A stretch of DNA of 34,617 nucleotides from Sphingobium sp. (GCA_017984895.1 JAGNYO010000024.1:1-34617); one strand, 5' to 3'; counted from the first letter of the stretch, positions 8,663-17,494 are shown. Program-made: numbers and translations. Notes: generated from the sequence alone by a model not told the origin.

Positions 8663-9511
8663 GTGCAAATACTCCGTGACGTTTCCTCTCTTCGCGCCGC
8701 TGTTTCGGCGCTCAAGGCAGATGGCGGCCGCGTCGCGCTGGTGCCGACCATGGGTGCGCTGCACGAAGGGCATATGCGCCTCGTGGCCCGCGCGCGCGAA
8801 TATGCCGACCATGTCGTCGCCTCGATCTTCGTCAACCCGATGCAGTTCGGCAAGAACGAGGATCTTGATGCCTACCCCCGGCAGGAGGCGCGGGACGCCG
8901 CATTGCTGGAGTCGCATGGAGTCGCGGTCTTGTGGGCGCCGGGCGTAGAGGTGATGTATCCCGCTGGCTTCGCGACGACTATTTCCGTCAGCGGTGTGAG
9001 TGAGGGGCTGTGCGGCGCGGCGCGGCCCGGCCATTTCGATGGTGTGGCGACGGTGGTGGCGAAGCTGTTCAACCAGGTGCGCCCGGATATCGCGTTGTTT
9101 GGCGAGAAGGATTATCAGCAGCTCGCCGTGATTCGCCGCATGGCGCGCGACCTGGATATGGGGTTGGAGATCATCGGCGTGGAAACGGCGCGTGCGGAGG
9201 ATGGCCTCGCGCTATCCTCGCGCAATGCGTATCTGAGTGCGGAGGAGCGCAAGCGCGCCGCCGATCTTCCCCGGACAATGGGCGATGCTGTTGCGGCGAT
9301 AGGGTCTGGTGCCGATGTAGATGGAGTGTTGGCGGCCGTACGGGACAGGCTCACACAAAGCGGCTTCGGCCCGATCGATTATGTCGAACTGGTCGATGCG
9401 GATAGCCTCAACCCCGTCCGCACCCTTGCCGCGCCTGCCCGCCTGTTGGTTGCGGCGCGGTTGGGCCAGACGCGGCTCATCGATAATTTTCACGTAAACG
9501 CAACGATTTGA
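8663..9511 (+). CDS. panC: pantoate--beta-alanine ligase
   Basis: This 282-residue enzyme joins pantoate and beta-alanine with ATP to make pantothenate, the precursor of coenzyme A. The nucleotidyl-transferase signature PTMGALHEGHMRLV contains the HIGH-like motif. Further hallmarks are SIFVNPMQFG, RPGHFDGVATVV, ALFGEKDYQQ and LALSSRNAYLS. The GTG at 8663 was chosen because GGAGG lies nine bases upstream and the N-terminus MQILRDVSSLR is typical. Length is normal and no key residue seems missing. Confidence 0.97.
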   Translation: MQILRDVSSLRAAVSALKADGGRVALVPTMGALHEGHMRLVARAREYADHVVASIFVNPMQFGKNEDLDAYPRQEARDAALLESHGVAVLWAPGVEVMYPAGFATTISVSGVSEGLCGAARPGHFDGVATVVAKLFNQVRPDIALFGEKDYQQLAVIRRMARDLDMGLEIIGVETARAEDGLALSSRNAYLSAEERKRAADLPRTMGDAVAAIGSGADVDGVLAAVRDRLTQSGFGPIDYVELVDADSLNPVRTLAAPARLLVAARLGQTRLIDNFHVNATI

Positions 9512-9608
9512 AGCTATTAGCATAAGCTCGTCGCAAATCCCGGCGGCGTTAACCTTATCTTAGCCATGATTCGCAAATCTCCCCCCTATTCGGAGTGAGG
9601 AGACGCTT

Positions 9609-9911
9609 GTGGCAAATGGCATAAAATCCGCCCAGTTCCTGATCGAAAGCCGTCTTGCGGACGCGGCGCGCGGCGACGCGCAGGCCTGTTACGAACTGGG
9701 TATTGCCTATAGCTGTGGCACCGGTGGGGTCGAGATTGATCTGATCGAGGCGCATAAATGGTTGAACCTCGCGGCGCTCGCGGGCAGCGAGGGGGGGCAG
9801 GCGCTTCGCGCCGAGGTCGCCGAGGAAATGACCGCCCGCGAAATCGCCGAGGCACAGCGCCTCGCCCGCGCATGGCTGGGCGCCACGTCTGCCAGCCGAT
9901 ACGCTGCCTGA
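9609..9911 (+). CDS. small Sel1-repeat protein
   Basis: The 100-residue product carries one clear Sel1-like repeat: DAQACYELGIAYSCGTGG, then EAHKWLNLAALAGSEGG. These are tetratricopeptide-like helical pairs used in protein contacts. A second, less clear helical pair (EEMTAREIAEAQRLARAWLG) caps the protein. The GTG start has GTGAGGAG upstream. Short proteins of this pattern are frequent in sphingomonads but their partner is unknown. There is no signal peptide, so it is probably cytoplasmic. Confidence 0.85.
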   Translation: MANGIKSAQFLIESRLADAARGDAQACYELGIAYSCGTGGVEIDLIEAHKWLNLAALAGSEGGQALRAEVAEEMTAREIAEAQRLARAWLGATSASRYAA

Positions 9912-11078
9912 TCATTCCTCCTTTTTGAATGGTGTCCGGCTGGACAGCCATTCGCGGTCATGGCTGACCGCCGCGCGCTCCTGTGCCAGAAATTGCGCCA
10001 CCGCCCGCCGAAAATCGGGGTGGGGAATATAATGCGCAGACCATGTTGCCACCGGCGCATAGCCACGCACCAGCTTGTGCCCCCCTTGCGCGCCTGCCTC
10101 CACGCGCGCGAGGCCACGCGCCAGCGCGAAATCAATCGCCTGATAATAGCATAGTTCGAAATGGAGGAACGGCACGTCCTCCACACAACCCCAATAGCGG
10201 CCATAGAGCGTATTCGCCCCGATGAAATTGAGCGCGCCTGCAATCGGCTTGCCATCCTTGAGCGCGAGTATCAGCAGGATGCGGTCCGCCATGCGTTCGC
10301 CGATTAGATCGAAAAACGCGCGGGTGAGATAGGGCTGCCCCCATTTGCGCGATCCGGTATCCTGATAAAAGGTCCAGAACGCATCCCAATGTTCCGGCCT
10401 GATGGCGTCGCCGGTCAGGTGGACGATTTCCAGCCCCTGACGCGCGCGCTGGCGCTCCTTGCGCAGCGTCTTGCGCTTGGCGCTGGAGAGGCGGGCAAGA
10501 AAATCATCGAAATCGCTATAGCCATCATTCTCGAAGTGGAACTGGCTGTCCTCGCGAATCAACCAGCCTGCCGCCTCGAACAGCGGCACCTCTTGCGGCG
10601 CGATGAAGGTGGCGTGGGCGGAGCCAAGTTTTTGCTGCACCACCAGTTGCTCGGCGGCGGCGATCAGCGCGGGGGCGATGGCAGGCGCGGCATTATCCCG
10701 CAGCAACAGCCTGCGCCCGGTCGCCGGGGTAAACGGCACCGCGATCTGGAGCTTGGGGTAATAGCGCCCGCCCGCGCGTTGCCACGCATCAGCCCATGCC
10801 TGGTCAAACACATATTCGCCCTGGCTGTGGCCCTTGAAATAGGCGGGCAGGACGCCAAGCGGCGCGGCATGCGCATCCTCTATGACGATGGGCGAGGCCT
10901 GCCAGCCGGTGCCCGGCCCGACGCTGCCTGATTCCTCTAAAGCAGCGAGGAAAACGTGGGAGAGGAAGGGGTCGTGTGTTCCGGCGCAGGCGTCCCAGTC
11001 CGCCGCGCTGATGCTGGATATGCCCGACGCCACGCGCGCAATCAGGCCGCCTTCGGGCAAGTGTTCGCCCTCAGCCAT
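9912..11078 (-). CDS. FemAB/GNAT-like acyltransferase family protein (DUF482/COG3146)
   Basis: The 388-residue protein matches the PF04339-type family annotated as GNAT or peptidoglycan biosynthesis/recognition proteins. Visible marks are HDPFLSHVFLAALEES near the N-terminus, PAYFKGHSQGEYVFDQAWAD, LSSAKRKTLRKERQRA, FWTFYQDTGSRKWGQPYLTRAFF and a C-terminal VEAGAQGGHKLVRGYAP. The substrate is not established for the family. The start at 11078 overlaps the end of the upstream phosphodiesterase gene by eight bases, which points to co-translation in an operon. It converges on the Sel1 gene with no spacer, the two stops being adjacent. Confidence 0.88.
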   Translation of the reverse strand: MAEGEHLPEGGLIARVASGISSISAADWDACAGTHDPFLSHVFLAALEESGSVGPGTGWQASPIVIEDAHAAPLGVLPAYFKGHSQGEYVFDQAWADAWQRAGGRYYPKLQIAVPFTPATGRRLLLRDNAAPAIAPALIAAAEQLVVQQKLGSAHATFIAPQEVPLFEAAGWLIREDSQFHFENDGYSDFDDFLARLSSAKRKTLRKERQRARQGLEIVHLTGDAIRPEHWDAFWTFYQDTGSRKWGQPYLTRAFFDLIGERMADRILLILALKDGKPIAGALNFIGANTLYGRYWGCVEDVPFLHFELCYYQAIDFALARGLARVEAGAQGGHKLVRGYAPVATWSAHYIPHPDFRRAVAQFLAQERAAVSHDREWLSSRTPFKKEE

Positions 11079-11811
11079 GACGCGTCTGCGCCTCCCCCTC
11101 GAAGATTGCGGCATCGCCAAAGCGACGCACTGCCTGCCATTGTTCGGCGGTGCGGACTGTCCAGCTCAGCACCGGCAAGCCGCGCGTGCGGGCGCGCGCT
11201 GCAAGGGGGCTGGTCGGCAGATCGCGGATGTCATAGGCGAGGAATTCCGGCCGGGCGTGGATAAAAGCGAGGTGGCGCTTCAGGCGCGGCCAGCAGCCTT
11301 GCCCCTCCTCCTCGGTGACGACCAGCCCGCGCACGATATCCGGCGCATGGGCCGCGAACCAGCGCGCCACACGCGGATCGAACGACATGATCGCCACCGG
11401 GCCGTCATAACCCCGCAAATCCCGCTCCACCGCCGCGCACAGCGGGCCAACAGGTTCGATCCCGTCGATCTTGATCTCGATCAGCAGCGGCTGGCGTCCG
11501 CCAACAGTTTCCAACAGCGTGCGCAGTGCTGGAATAGGTCCGCCATTTCGGTTGAGCGGTATCGCATCCAGCTCCGCCGCTGGGCGTGCGGCAAAGGCGC
11601 CCGTCTCACCCGTCAGCCGATCAAGCGTTGCGTCATGAAAGACATAGACCACCCCATCGGCGGAGAGGCGCACGTCGCACTCCATGCCAAGGCCCGCATC
11701 CAGTGCTGCGGCAAAGGCGGGCGGGCTGTTTTCGATCAACCCTTTAGTCCCTCCATGCAGGCCGCGGTGGGCATAGTCGCTCCGGGTCAGAAATCCGGCG
11801 CGTCCGCTCAT
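11071..11811 (-). CDS. glycerophosphodiester phosphodiesterase
   Basis: The protein of about 246 residues is a GDPD-family TIM-barrel enzyme that hydrolyses glycerophosphodiesters to glycerol 3-phosphate and an alcohol. Catalytic marks are the AHRGLHGG loop and GLGMECDVRLSADGVVYVFHDATLDR, holding the metal-binding glutamate/aspartate pair and the second histidine, plus LLIEIKID. It has no signal peptide and is probably cytoplasmic. Its ATG overlaps the stop of the upstream HAD gene (ATGA), which fixes the start and indicates coupling. Confidence 0.92.
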   Translation of the reverse strand: MSGRAGFLTRSDYAHRGLHGGTKGLIENSPPAFAAALDAGLGMECDVRLSADGVVYVFHDATLDRLTGETGAFAARPAAELDAIPLNRNGGPIPALRTLLETVGGRQPLLIEIKIDGIEPVGPLCAAVERDLRGYDGPVAIMSFDPRVARWFAAHAPDIVRGLVVTEEEGQGCWPRLKRHLAFIHARPEFLAYDIRDLPTSPLAARARTRGLPVLSWTVRTAEQWQAVRRFGDAAIFEGEAQTRHG

Positions 11812-12434
11812 GCCGCTGCCCTCCCTTGCGCCAGGCGCTCTCTGATCCAGCCCTCCGCCGCGCCCCATGAGTCTATCCGCGCATGCGCAGCCTGTGCCAC
11901 GGGAATATGCGCGGCCATCAGTGGTTCGCCAACCATGTGCAGCCGCCAGGCTTCCGGCGCATGTTCCGCGACCGAGGTGTGATGCTGGGCCAGATCATCG
12001 ACAAACAGCACCGCGCTGGGCGCATAGGCGTCGATCAGGCGGCGCACCGGCGCGCCCTTGCCGCCCTGATTCCAGAACACCGGATGTTCCACCCCCAGCA
12101 AACGCAATTGCGCGATACGGCCCTCGTGCTCCGCCTCGCCGATATTGGTGAGCACCACGATATCGGCGATGGCAGACAGACTCTCCAGCACCTCCAGCGC
12201 CCCCTCGATCGGATATTGGCGATGCATCTCGGTGGCGAAGAAGGCGCGCAGCATCGCCCATACCTCGCCACCCTCCAGCACGGTGCCGCAAGCCTTGCGC
12301 CGCAGGGCGTTGACGAAATCGTGATTCTCCAGGCTGAAATGCACATCATGCACCTCGTCGAGCCAGTCGCGGAACGGTACCACCATATGCAGCAGCACTT
12401 CATCACAATCGGTAATGAGGAGGGGGCGGCTCAT
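11808..12434 (-). CDS. HAD-superfamily hydrolase
   Basis: The 208-residue protein has the haloacid-dehalogenase fold. Motif I is DCDEVLL near the N-terminus, motif II VVLTNIGE, and motif IV VLFVDDLAQHH. The conserved lysine is likely in NQGGKGAPVR. Members are mostly phosphatases; the substrate is not evident. The ATG overlaps the upstream DUF3572 stop by four bases, and its own stop overlaps the phosphodiesterase start, so three or four genes form one compact operon. Confidence 0.85.
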   Translation of the reverse strand: MSRPLLITDCDEVLLHMVVPFRDWLDEVHDVHFSLENHDFVNALRRKACGTVLEGGEVWAMLRAFFATEMHRQYPIEGALEVLESLSAIADIVVLTNIGEAEHEGRIAQLRLLGVEHPVFWNQGGKGAPVRRLIDAYAPSAVLFVDDLAQHHTSVAEHAPEAWRLHMVGEPLMAAHIPVAQAAHARIDSWGAAEGWIRERLAQGRAAA

Positions 12435-12709
12435 CGTGCCAGTTCCCTGCCAAGGTGCGCAAGGCGCTCCGGCGCAACATCCAGCGCCGCTGCACAGGCG
12501 ATGAGATCTGGCTCATGCGCGCGCAGGAAGCCGATCACCGCGCGCAAGGTGGCAGGCTCGCCCGCGTGCCTGCGCAGGTCATCCGCCTCAAGCCCGGTTA
12601 GCGCCAGCAGGCGTTGCGCCCGCCGGTCGTCGCACAAAACCCACCCAAGAGCGCGCAAAGCCAGCGTTTCAGCGTCCTCCGCATTGCCATTTTTATCTGC
12701 CGGGCGCAT
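12431..12709 (-). CDS. DUF3572-family small protein
   Basis: The 92-residue acidic-to-neutral helical protein matches the DUF3572 pattern: AEDAETLALRALGWVLCDD, RLLALTGLEADDLRR and a final DLIACAAALDVAPERL. Members are often found divergent from divK in alphaproteobacteria, exactly as here. Its function is unknown. It is the first gene of the minus-strand operon, and its promoter must lie in the 64-base gap to divK. Confidence 0.85.
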   Translation of the reverse strand: MRPADKNGNAEDAETLALRALGWVLCDDRRAQRLLALTGLEADDLRRHAGEPATLRAVIGFLRAHEPDLIACAAALDVAPERLAHLGRELAR

Positions 12710-12773
12710 GGGTGCCTTTCTGCTTTAGTGGGCTGAAGAGTGCGGCCGCTCGCCGCCACATTCCGGGTGACAG

Positions 12774-13148
12774 GTGACGAAACGCATTCTTGTTGTCGAG
12801 GACAACGAACTCAACCTCAAGCTTTTTTGCGATCTGTTGAGGGCGCATGGGCATGAAACGCGCCCTGTGTCGGACGGACGCATGGTGCTTGATGAAGCGC
12901 GCGCCTTTCACCCCGATCTCATCATCATGGATATTCATCTGCCGCATGTCAGCGGGCTGGACCTGATTGTGGCGCTGAAGGCCGATGCCGAGCTGGCTCG
13001 CGTGCCGGTGATGGCGGTGACGGCCTATGCCGGCAAGGGCGATGAAGAGCGGATTCGCGGGGCGGGTGCGGAGGCCTATGTATCCAAGCCCATATCGGTC
13101 ATGAAGTTCGTGGAAACGGTGGGTGGCCTGCTGGATCAGGTGGCATAA
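12774..13148 (+). CDS. divK: DivK-type single-domain response regulator
   Basis: The 124-residue receiver domain has no output domain. The phosphoacceptor is Asp53 in LIIMDIHLP, with the acidic pair E9-D10, the conserved T in AVTAYA and the K in YVSKPIS. The sequence follows Caulobacter DivK closely (EDNELNLKLFCDLL, KGDEERIR, SKPISV). There it controls polarity kinases and the CtrA cell-cycle pathway. The GTG start gives the family N-terminus VTKRILVVEDNE. A strong terminator follows directly. Confidence 0.94.
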   Translation: MTKRILVVEDNELNLKLFCDLLRAHGHETRPVSDGRMVLDEARAFHPDLIIMDIHLPHVSGLDLIVALKADAELARVPVMAVTAYAGKGDEERIRGAGAEAYVSKPISVMKFVETVGGLLDQVA

Positions 13149-13176
13149 AAAACCCGGCGCAAAGGCCGGGCTTTTT
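13147..13176. terminator. bidirectional terminator between divK and rpmG
   Basis: The stem CCCGGC/GCCGGG (13153-13170) has an A run on its left and CTTTTT on its right, so it can end both divK and the convergent rpmG. Confidence 0.85.
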
Positions 13177-13200
13177 ATTCCTGCGAACAGTCGGCAAGGC

Positions 13201-13368
13201 TTACTTGATCTTGGCTTCCCTGAACTCGACATGTTTGCGCACGACCGGATCATATTTGCTGAAGCTCAGCTTTTCGGTCTTGGTGCGCGGATTCTTCTTG
13301 GTGACATAGAAAAAACCGGTGTCGGCGCTGCTGACAAGCCGGATCTTGACGGTGGCTGGCTTCGCCAT
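13201..13368 (-). CDS. rpmG: 50S ribosomal protein L33
   Basis: This 55-residue basic protein is ribosomal protein L33 of the large subunit. [20 protein letters not shown] and [16 protein letters not shown] are characteristic. The two CxxC zinc pairs found in one L33 type are absent, so this is the zinc-independent form, normal for alphaproteobacteria. The start at 13368 is set by the family N-terminus. Confidence 0.97.
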   Translation of the reverse strand: MAKPATVKIRLVSSADTGFFYVTKKNPRTKTEKLSFSKYDPVVRKHVEFREAKIK

Positions 13369-13602
13369 GACCTGATTCCCTCTAAAAAGTCGTTCGAAAA
13401 AATAAGGCGGCATAAGCCCGCCGCCTCTTTCAGCGCGGGTCCATGCGATAGTTTCACGCGGCTGTCAACCGGCTGGCGGCATTGCCGCGCTAATTCCACC
13501 TGAATTCGGCATAAAATCGCACCGCAATATCCCAGTAACTCTCGCGCTTTACGGGGCGTTAACGCTTTCATCGCATCTTGGCGTCGGGGCAGGGAGACGA
13601 AG

Positions 13603-13920
13603 ATGCATCACGATGCGATGAACATGGTCCGGTCCGGCCTCAGGGCACGAATCGATGCACTGGCGGCGCAAGGCGGCACGATCACCTTGCCGCGCATCTG
13701 CGAGCAGATCGACATCATCCGCCATGATGCCCGCGCCTACGGCCTCGAGCCGCTGGAGCGCATCGCCTCCACGCTGGAAAGCGCGCTGGCGCGTCATGGC
13801 CTCGGCCCGGTTATCCTTTCCTATCTCGATATTATGCGCGATGCGGTGGAGTGCGAGGATAGCAGCCCGGAGGCGAGCACCACCTATCTCGCCGCGCTGT
13901 CGCTGCGCATCGGGCATTAA
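13603..13920 (+). CDS. uncharacterised 105-residue protein
   Basis: I do not recognise a named family. The protein is helical, with ARIDALAAQGGTITLPRI, ICEQIDIIRHDARAYGLE and PLERIASTLESALARHG. It has no signal peptide or membrane segment and ends in RIGH. The codon use and GC-rich third positions match neighbouring core genes, and GGGAGACGAAG precedes the ATG, so it is probably real. It may be a small regulatory or adaptor protein of sphingomonads; this is a guess from size and helix content only. Confidence 0.75.
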   Translation: MHHDAMNMVRSGLRARIDALAAQGGTITLPRICEQIDIIRHDARAYGLEPLERIASTLESALARHGLGPVILSYLDIMRDAVECEDSSPEASTTYLAALSLRIGH

Positions 13921-13953
13921 ATTATCTCTTCACTGCCGCTATAACCGCGCCGC

Positions 13954-14496
13954 ATGGATGCGCTGCTGCTTTCGCTGATCCTGTGTGCGCTGGCCGAGGC
14001 GGGGCGGCGCGCGAATCCCCAAAGCCGCCTCGACGCCGCACCTCTTATCCTCGCCTGTGCCGCAAATGCGCTGCTGGCCGCAGTGGCAGGCGCCTGGATC
14101 ATGCCGATGCTGACACCAGAGGCGCGCACGCTGTTCCTGGCGGTGGCGCTCGCCATAGCGGGCCTGTCTCTGGTGTTTGCTGCCCTGAGGCCGGGCAAGC
14201 AAGGGGTTGCCCATGCCGCACAGCACTCAAGCGGTATGCCCCTGTTCTCCTCTTTCGTCCGGCACTTGATCCGCGGAATGAACGGCAGCGCGCCGTTGCT
14301 GATTGCCGCCTGCACTGTCAGCTATGTGGACCCGTGGATGGCGGGCATAGGCGGCGCACTGGGCTGCATTGCCGCAGGGTTCATGCCCTTGAACATGGCC
14401 ACGTTCATGGGGGCGGGAGCGCTTCGTTATGGCGGAGGCGGCCTGATGCTGGGCGCTTCCTTCCCGCTCACCGTGGCGGCCTTACGGCTCGTGTGA
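13954..14496 (+). CDS. multi-spanning membrane protein, possibly degenerate GDT1/TMEM165-like
   Basis: The 180-residue product has five or six hydrophobic segments, for example residues 2-14, 30-52, 57-76, 109-125 and 132-150. The halves begin alike: LLSLILCALAEAGRR near residue 10 and a comparable helix in the second half. This recalls the UPF0016 (GDT1/TMEM165) manganese/calcium exporter family, where each half holds an E-x-G-D-[KR] motif. Here the first motif would read EAGRR and the second is not evident, so metal binding is doubtful. I infer a sphingomonad-specific degenerate member, not a proven transporter. Confidence 0.7.
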   Translation: MDALLLSLILCALAEAGRRANPQSRLDAAPLILACAANALLAAVAGAWIMPMLTPEARTLFLAVALAIAGLSLVFAALRPGKQGVAHAAQHSSGMPLFSSFVRHLIRGMNGSAPLLIAACTVSYVDPWMAGIGGALGCIAAGFMPLNMATFMGAGALRYGGGGLMLGASFPLTVAALRLV

Positions 14497-14604
14497 TCGT
14501 TAAAGCCGATTACTGAGAAGCAATTAATTCATTTTCACGATGAAACGGCTTCGGGCATGAAGGGTTCATGCCTCGTCCCCTCCCTTAACCTCAAGGAGAT
14601 TTCC

Positions 14605-15117
14605 ATGGCTCCCAAAAAAGCCCCATCCGTTCCCGAGACACTGCGGACCCCGACGGACCTCAACACCAATGAAACGCTCAATGTGGCGGAGGCGCTGAAC
14701 CGGGTTCTTGCAGATAGCTATGCCCTCTATCTCAAGACCAAGAATTTCCATTGGCATGTTTCCGGGCCGCATTTTCGCGATTATCATCTGCTGTTCGACG
14801 AGCAGGCGGCGGCTATCCTCGCCACAACCGATCTTATAGCCGAGCGGGTGCGCAAGACTGGTAATGTCACGCTGAGATCGATCGGCGATATCAGCCGTCA
14901 TCAGACGATCGGGGACAACGATGCCGAGTTCGTCACTCCCAAGGATATGCTCGATGAGCTGCGCGCAGACAATCTGGCACTGGTCGAGGGCTTTCGGGTA
15001 GTGAAGAAAGCTGCGGGCGATGCCGGAGACAACGCCACTGAGGGCATTGTCGATGACTGGACCGATGAAGCGGAACAGCGCGCCTGGTTCCTGTTTGAAG
15101 CCGGGCGTGGTCTGTAA
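14605..15117 (+). CDS. dps: Dps-family ferritin-like DNA-protection protein
   Basis: The 170-residue protein belongs to the Dps family, dodecameric cages that oxidise and store iron with hydrogen peroxide and can bind DNA. The ferroxidase-site region KTKNFHWHVSGPHFRDYH...FDEQ is intact, with both histidines and the acidic residues. The C-terminus DWTDEAEQRAWFLFEAG is typical. A short basic N-terminus (APKKAPS) could contact DNA. The ATG at 14605 is preceded by AAGGAGAT at ideal spacing, so the longer open frame from 14557 is rejected. A strong terminator follows. Confidence 0.95.
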   Translation: MAPKKAPSVPETLRTPTDLNTNETLNVAEALNRVLADSYALYLKTKNFHWHVSGPHFRDYHLLFDEQAAAILATTDLIAERVRKTGNVTLRSIGDISRHQTIGDNDAEFVTPKDMLDELRADNLALVEGFRVVKKAAGDAGDNATEGIVDDWTDEAEQRAWFLFEAGRGL

Positions 15118-15144
15118 CTCGTAACCCTCCGTAACCCTAGGCAA

Positions 15145-15183
15145 GAGAAAAGGCCGGAGCCCCGCGAGGCCCGGCCTTTTCTC
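15145..15183. terminator. strong bidirectional terminator
   Basis: Thirteen-base arms GAGAAAAGGCCGG/CCGGCCTTTTCTC flank a GC-rich loop. The TTTT tracts on both strands suit termination of dps and of the convergent cold-shock gene. Confidence 0.88.
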
Positions 15184-15226
15184 TCATTGCTGCTGACGCC
15201 TTACGGCGCGCGCATCAGGCGCTGCT

Positions 15227-16042
15227 TCACTCCGCCTTGGATTGAAGATTCACCGCCGCATATTTGCCACGCTGGTCGACTTCGATATCGAAATCGAGCC
15301 GATCGCCTTCGTTAAGAGCGTGCATGCCGGCGCGTTCGACGGCGCTGATGTGCACGAATGCGTCTGGCTGTCCGTCATCGCGCTGAATAAAGCCGAAACC
15401 CTTCATCGCGTTGAAGAACTTGACCGTGCCACTGGCGCGCTCACCGGTAAGCTGCCGGCGTGGACCGCGATCTCCGCCACGGTCCCCACCGCGCTCTGCG
15501 CCGCCAAAGCCGCCGGGGCGAGGCTCCCGCGGTTCGCGCGGACGATCGGTCACCGGCAAAGGTTCGCCATCGATCTTGAGATCGGTTGCGGAAATCTTGC
15601 CACCCCGGTCCACAAGCGTGAAACCGAGCGGCTGGCCCTCTGCGAGGCCGGTCAATCCCGCCTGCTCGACCGCGCTGATGTGCACAAACACATCTTCCGC
15701 GCCGTCATCACGCACGATGAAGCCGAAGCCTTTCTGGCCGTTGAAGAATTTTACGACGCCTGTGCCCTCGCCGACAACCTGCGCAGGCATGCCGCCACGT
15801 GCACCGCCGCCACCGCCTGCTCCTGCGCCGCGAAAACCGCCGCCACCGCCAGCGCGGTCACCGAAACCGCCGCCACCGCCGCCACCGAAACCGCCACGAT
15901 CGTTAAAGCCGCCCCTGTCACCGAAACCGCCGCCGCCGCCAAAGCGGCCGCCACCCGGCTCAGGGAAACCGCCAAAATCGTCGCCGCCGAAACCGTCACG
16001 TTTATCTTTGCCGCGTCCGCGGCGTCCCCTATCGAAACTCAT
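15227..16042 (-). CDS. two-domain cold-shock protein with glycine-rich N-terminus
   Basis: The 271-residue protein has two cold-shock (OB-fold) domains joined by an Arg/Pro/Gly linker. The first (about residues 92-158) has TGVVKFFNGQKGFGFI and DVFVHISAVE; the second (about 205-268) has SGTVKFFNAMKGFGFI and DAFVHISAVE. Both RNP motifs are intact, so both domains should bind single-stranded nucleic acid. Residues 1-85 are a low-complexity Gly/Arg/Phe tail (repeats of GGFGDRGG type) like RGG RNA-binding regions. Double-domain CspA proteins are typical of alphaproteobacteria, but so long a glycine-rich extension is less usual. The start at 16042 is the only one that precedes this tail. Confidence 0.93.
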   Translation of the reverse strand: MSFDRGRRGRGKDKRDGFGGDDFGGFPEPGGGRFGGGGGFGDRGGFNDRGGFGGGGGGGFGDRAGGGGGFRGAGAGGGGGARGGMPAQVVGEGTGVVKFFNGQKGFGFIVRDDGAEDVFVHISAVEQAGLTGLAEGQPLGFTLVDRGGKISATDLKIDGEPLPVTDRPREPREPRPGGFGGAERGGDRGGDRGPRRQLTGERASGTVKFFNAMKGFGFIQRDDGQPDAFVHISAVERAGMHALNEGDRLDFDIEVDQRGKYAAVNLQSKAE

Positions 16043-16228
16043 CCCAGTCAGTCACTTTCGCCTCGTCCAATAGTAAGCCGGATGAACATGTCGGACGAAG
16101 AACATGCAGAATCCACCGCACAATACGGTCAGAGAATCACTATAAGCATGATTCCTTCCGAGTGCGAACTATTTTCTGCTTATATATCTGATCGAAATTC
16201 ACGTGGCGGCGAATTTTAAGGGGGGCAG

Positions 16229-17494
16229 CTAGCCCCGCGTCTGGCCGGCACCGCGCACGATCCATTTATAGGTCGTCAAGCCTTCGAGCGCAACTGGCCC
16301 GCGCGCATGCAGGCGGCCCGTTGAAATGCCGATTTCCGCGCCAAGGCCGAACTCCCCGCCATCCGCGAACTGGGTGGAGGCGTTCCACATCACGATCGCG
16401 CTGTCGACGGCATTGAGAAAGCGTTCCGCCGCCTCCGCATCCTCGGCGATGATAGCATCAGTATGGTGGCTCGAATGCGCGGCGATATGCGAGAGTGCTT
16501 CTTCCAGCCCGCCAACCTGTGCCGCCGAGACAATTGCGTCAAGATATTCGGTGTCCCAGTCCTCGTCGCTTGCCTGTGTCACGCGCGCGTCCATCGCCCG
16601 CACGGCGGCATCGCCACGCACCGCGCACCCGGCATCGATCAGCGCGACGATGATGTCCTTACCCGCAGCAAAACCGACGTCGATCAGCACCGTCTCGGTC
16701 GCGCCACAAATGCCAGTGCGCCGCATCTTGGCGTCCAGCACCAGCGCGCGCGCCATGTCCGGGTCTGCCGAGGCATGGATATAGCTCGTGTTCATGCCGT
16801 CCAGATGCGCGAGGACGGGCACGCGCGCCTCCTCCTGCACCCGCGCGACCAGGGATTTGCCCCCGCGCGGCACGATCAGATCAATGAGGCCCGCCGCGCG
16901 CAGCATAGCGCCGACCGCCGCCCGGTCCGTCGTCGGCACGATCTGGATCGCCGCGCCGGGCAGCCCGGCGGCGGTAATGCCTTCCACCATCGCGGCATGA
17001 ATGGCGCGGTTGCTTTCCAGCGCCTCGCTGCCTCCGCGCAAAATGGCGGTATTGCCCGCGCGCAGACATAAAGCGGCGGCATCCGCCGTCACATTCGGAC
17101 GGCTCTCGTAAATGATGCCGATGACACCCAGCGGGACGCGCACCCTTTGCAGCACCAGGCCATTGGGCCGGCGTGTTTCGTCGATCACCGCACCCAGCGG
17201 ATTGGGCAGATGCGCGACCTGCTCTACGCCCGCCGCCGTGGCTTCGATTCGCTGCGTATCCAGCCGCAGACGGTCGAGCAGGGCGGGGGAGAGGCCGTTG
17301 GCGGCGGCGTTTTCCATATCTCGGGCATTCGCGCGAACAATGCTGTCGGCGCCATCGCGCAGCGCCTGCGCCGCCAGTTCAAGCCCGCGCGCTTTTTGCG
17401 CGTCGCTCGCCTCAGCGAGGGCGGCACCTGCCTCCTTGGCACGCCCCGCCATCGCGGCGATCAGCATTTCCGGGGTCTGGGTCAGGTCATTCAT
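16229..17494 (-). CDS. proA: gamma-glutamyl phosphate reductase
   Basis: This 421-residue NADPH-dependent enzyme reduces gamma-glutamyl phosphate to glutamate semialdehyde, the second step of proline synthesis. The catalytic cysteine lies in RRTGICGATETVLID. Other marks are VRVPLGVIGIIYESRPNVT, RGGSEALESN, DLIVPRGGKSLV and the final FGLGAEIGISTGRLHARGP with VALEGLTTYKWIVRG. No proB is next to it. The length is normal. Confidence 0.96.
   Translation of the reverse strand: MNDLTQTPEMLIAAMAGRAKEAGAALAEASDAQKARGLELAAQALRDGADSIVRANARDMENAAANGLSPALLDRLRLDTQRIEATAAGVEQVAHLPNPLGAVIDETRRPNGLVLQRVRVPLGVIGIIYESRPNVTADAAALCLRAGNTAILRGGSEALESNRAIHAAMVEGITAAGLPGAAIQIVPTTDRAAVGAMLRAAGLIDLIVPRGGKSLVARVQEEARVPVLAHLDGMNTSYIHASADPDMARALVLDAKMRRTGICGATETVLIDVGFAAGKDIIVALIDAGCAVRGDAAVRAMDARVTQASDEDWDTEYLDAIVSAAQVGGLEEALSHIAAHSSHHTDAIIAEDAEAAERFLNAVDSAIVMWNASTQFADGGEFGLGAEIGISTGRLHARGPVALEGLTTYKWIVRGAGQTRG

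Noticed and set aside
15411-16073. Proline-rich plus-strand frame
   Set aside because: It is the complement of the glycine-rich cold-shock gene, which has two clear domains.
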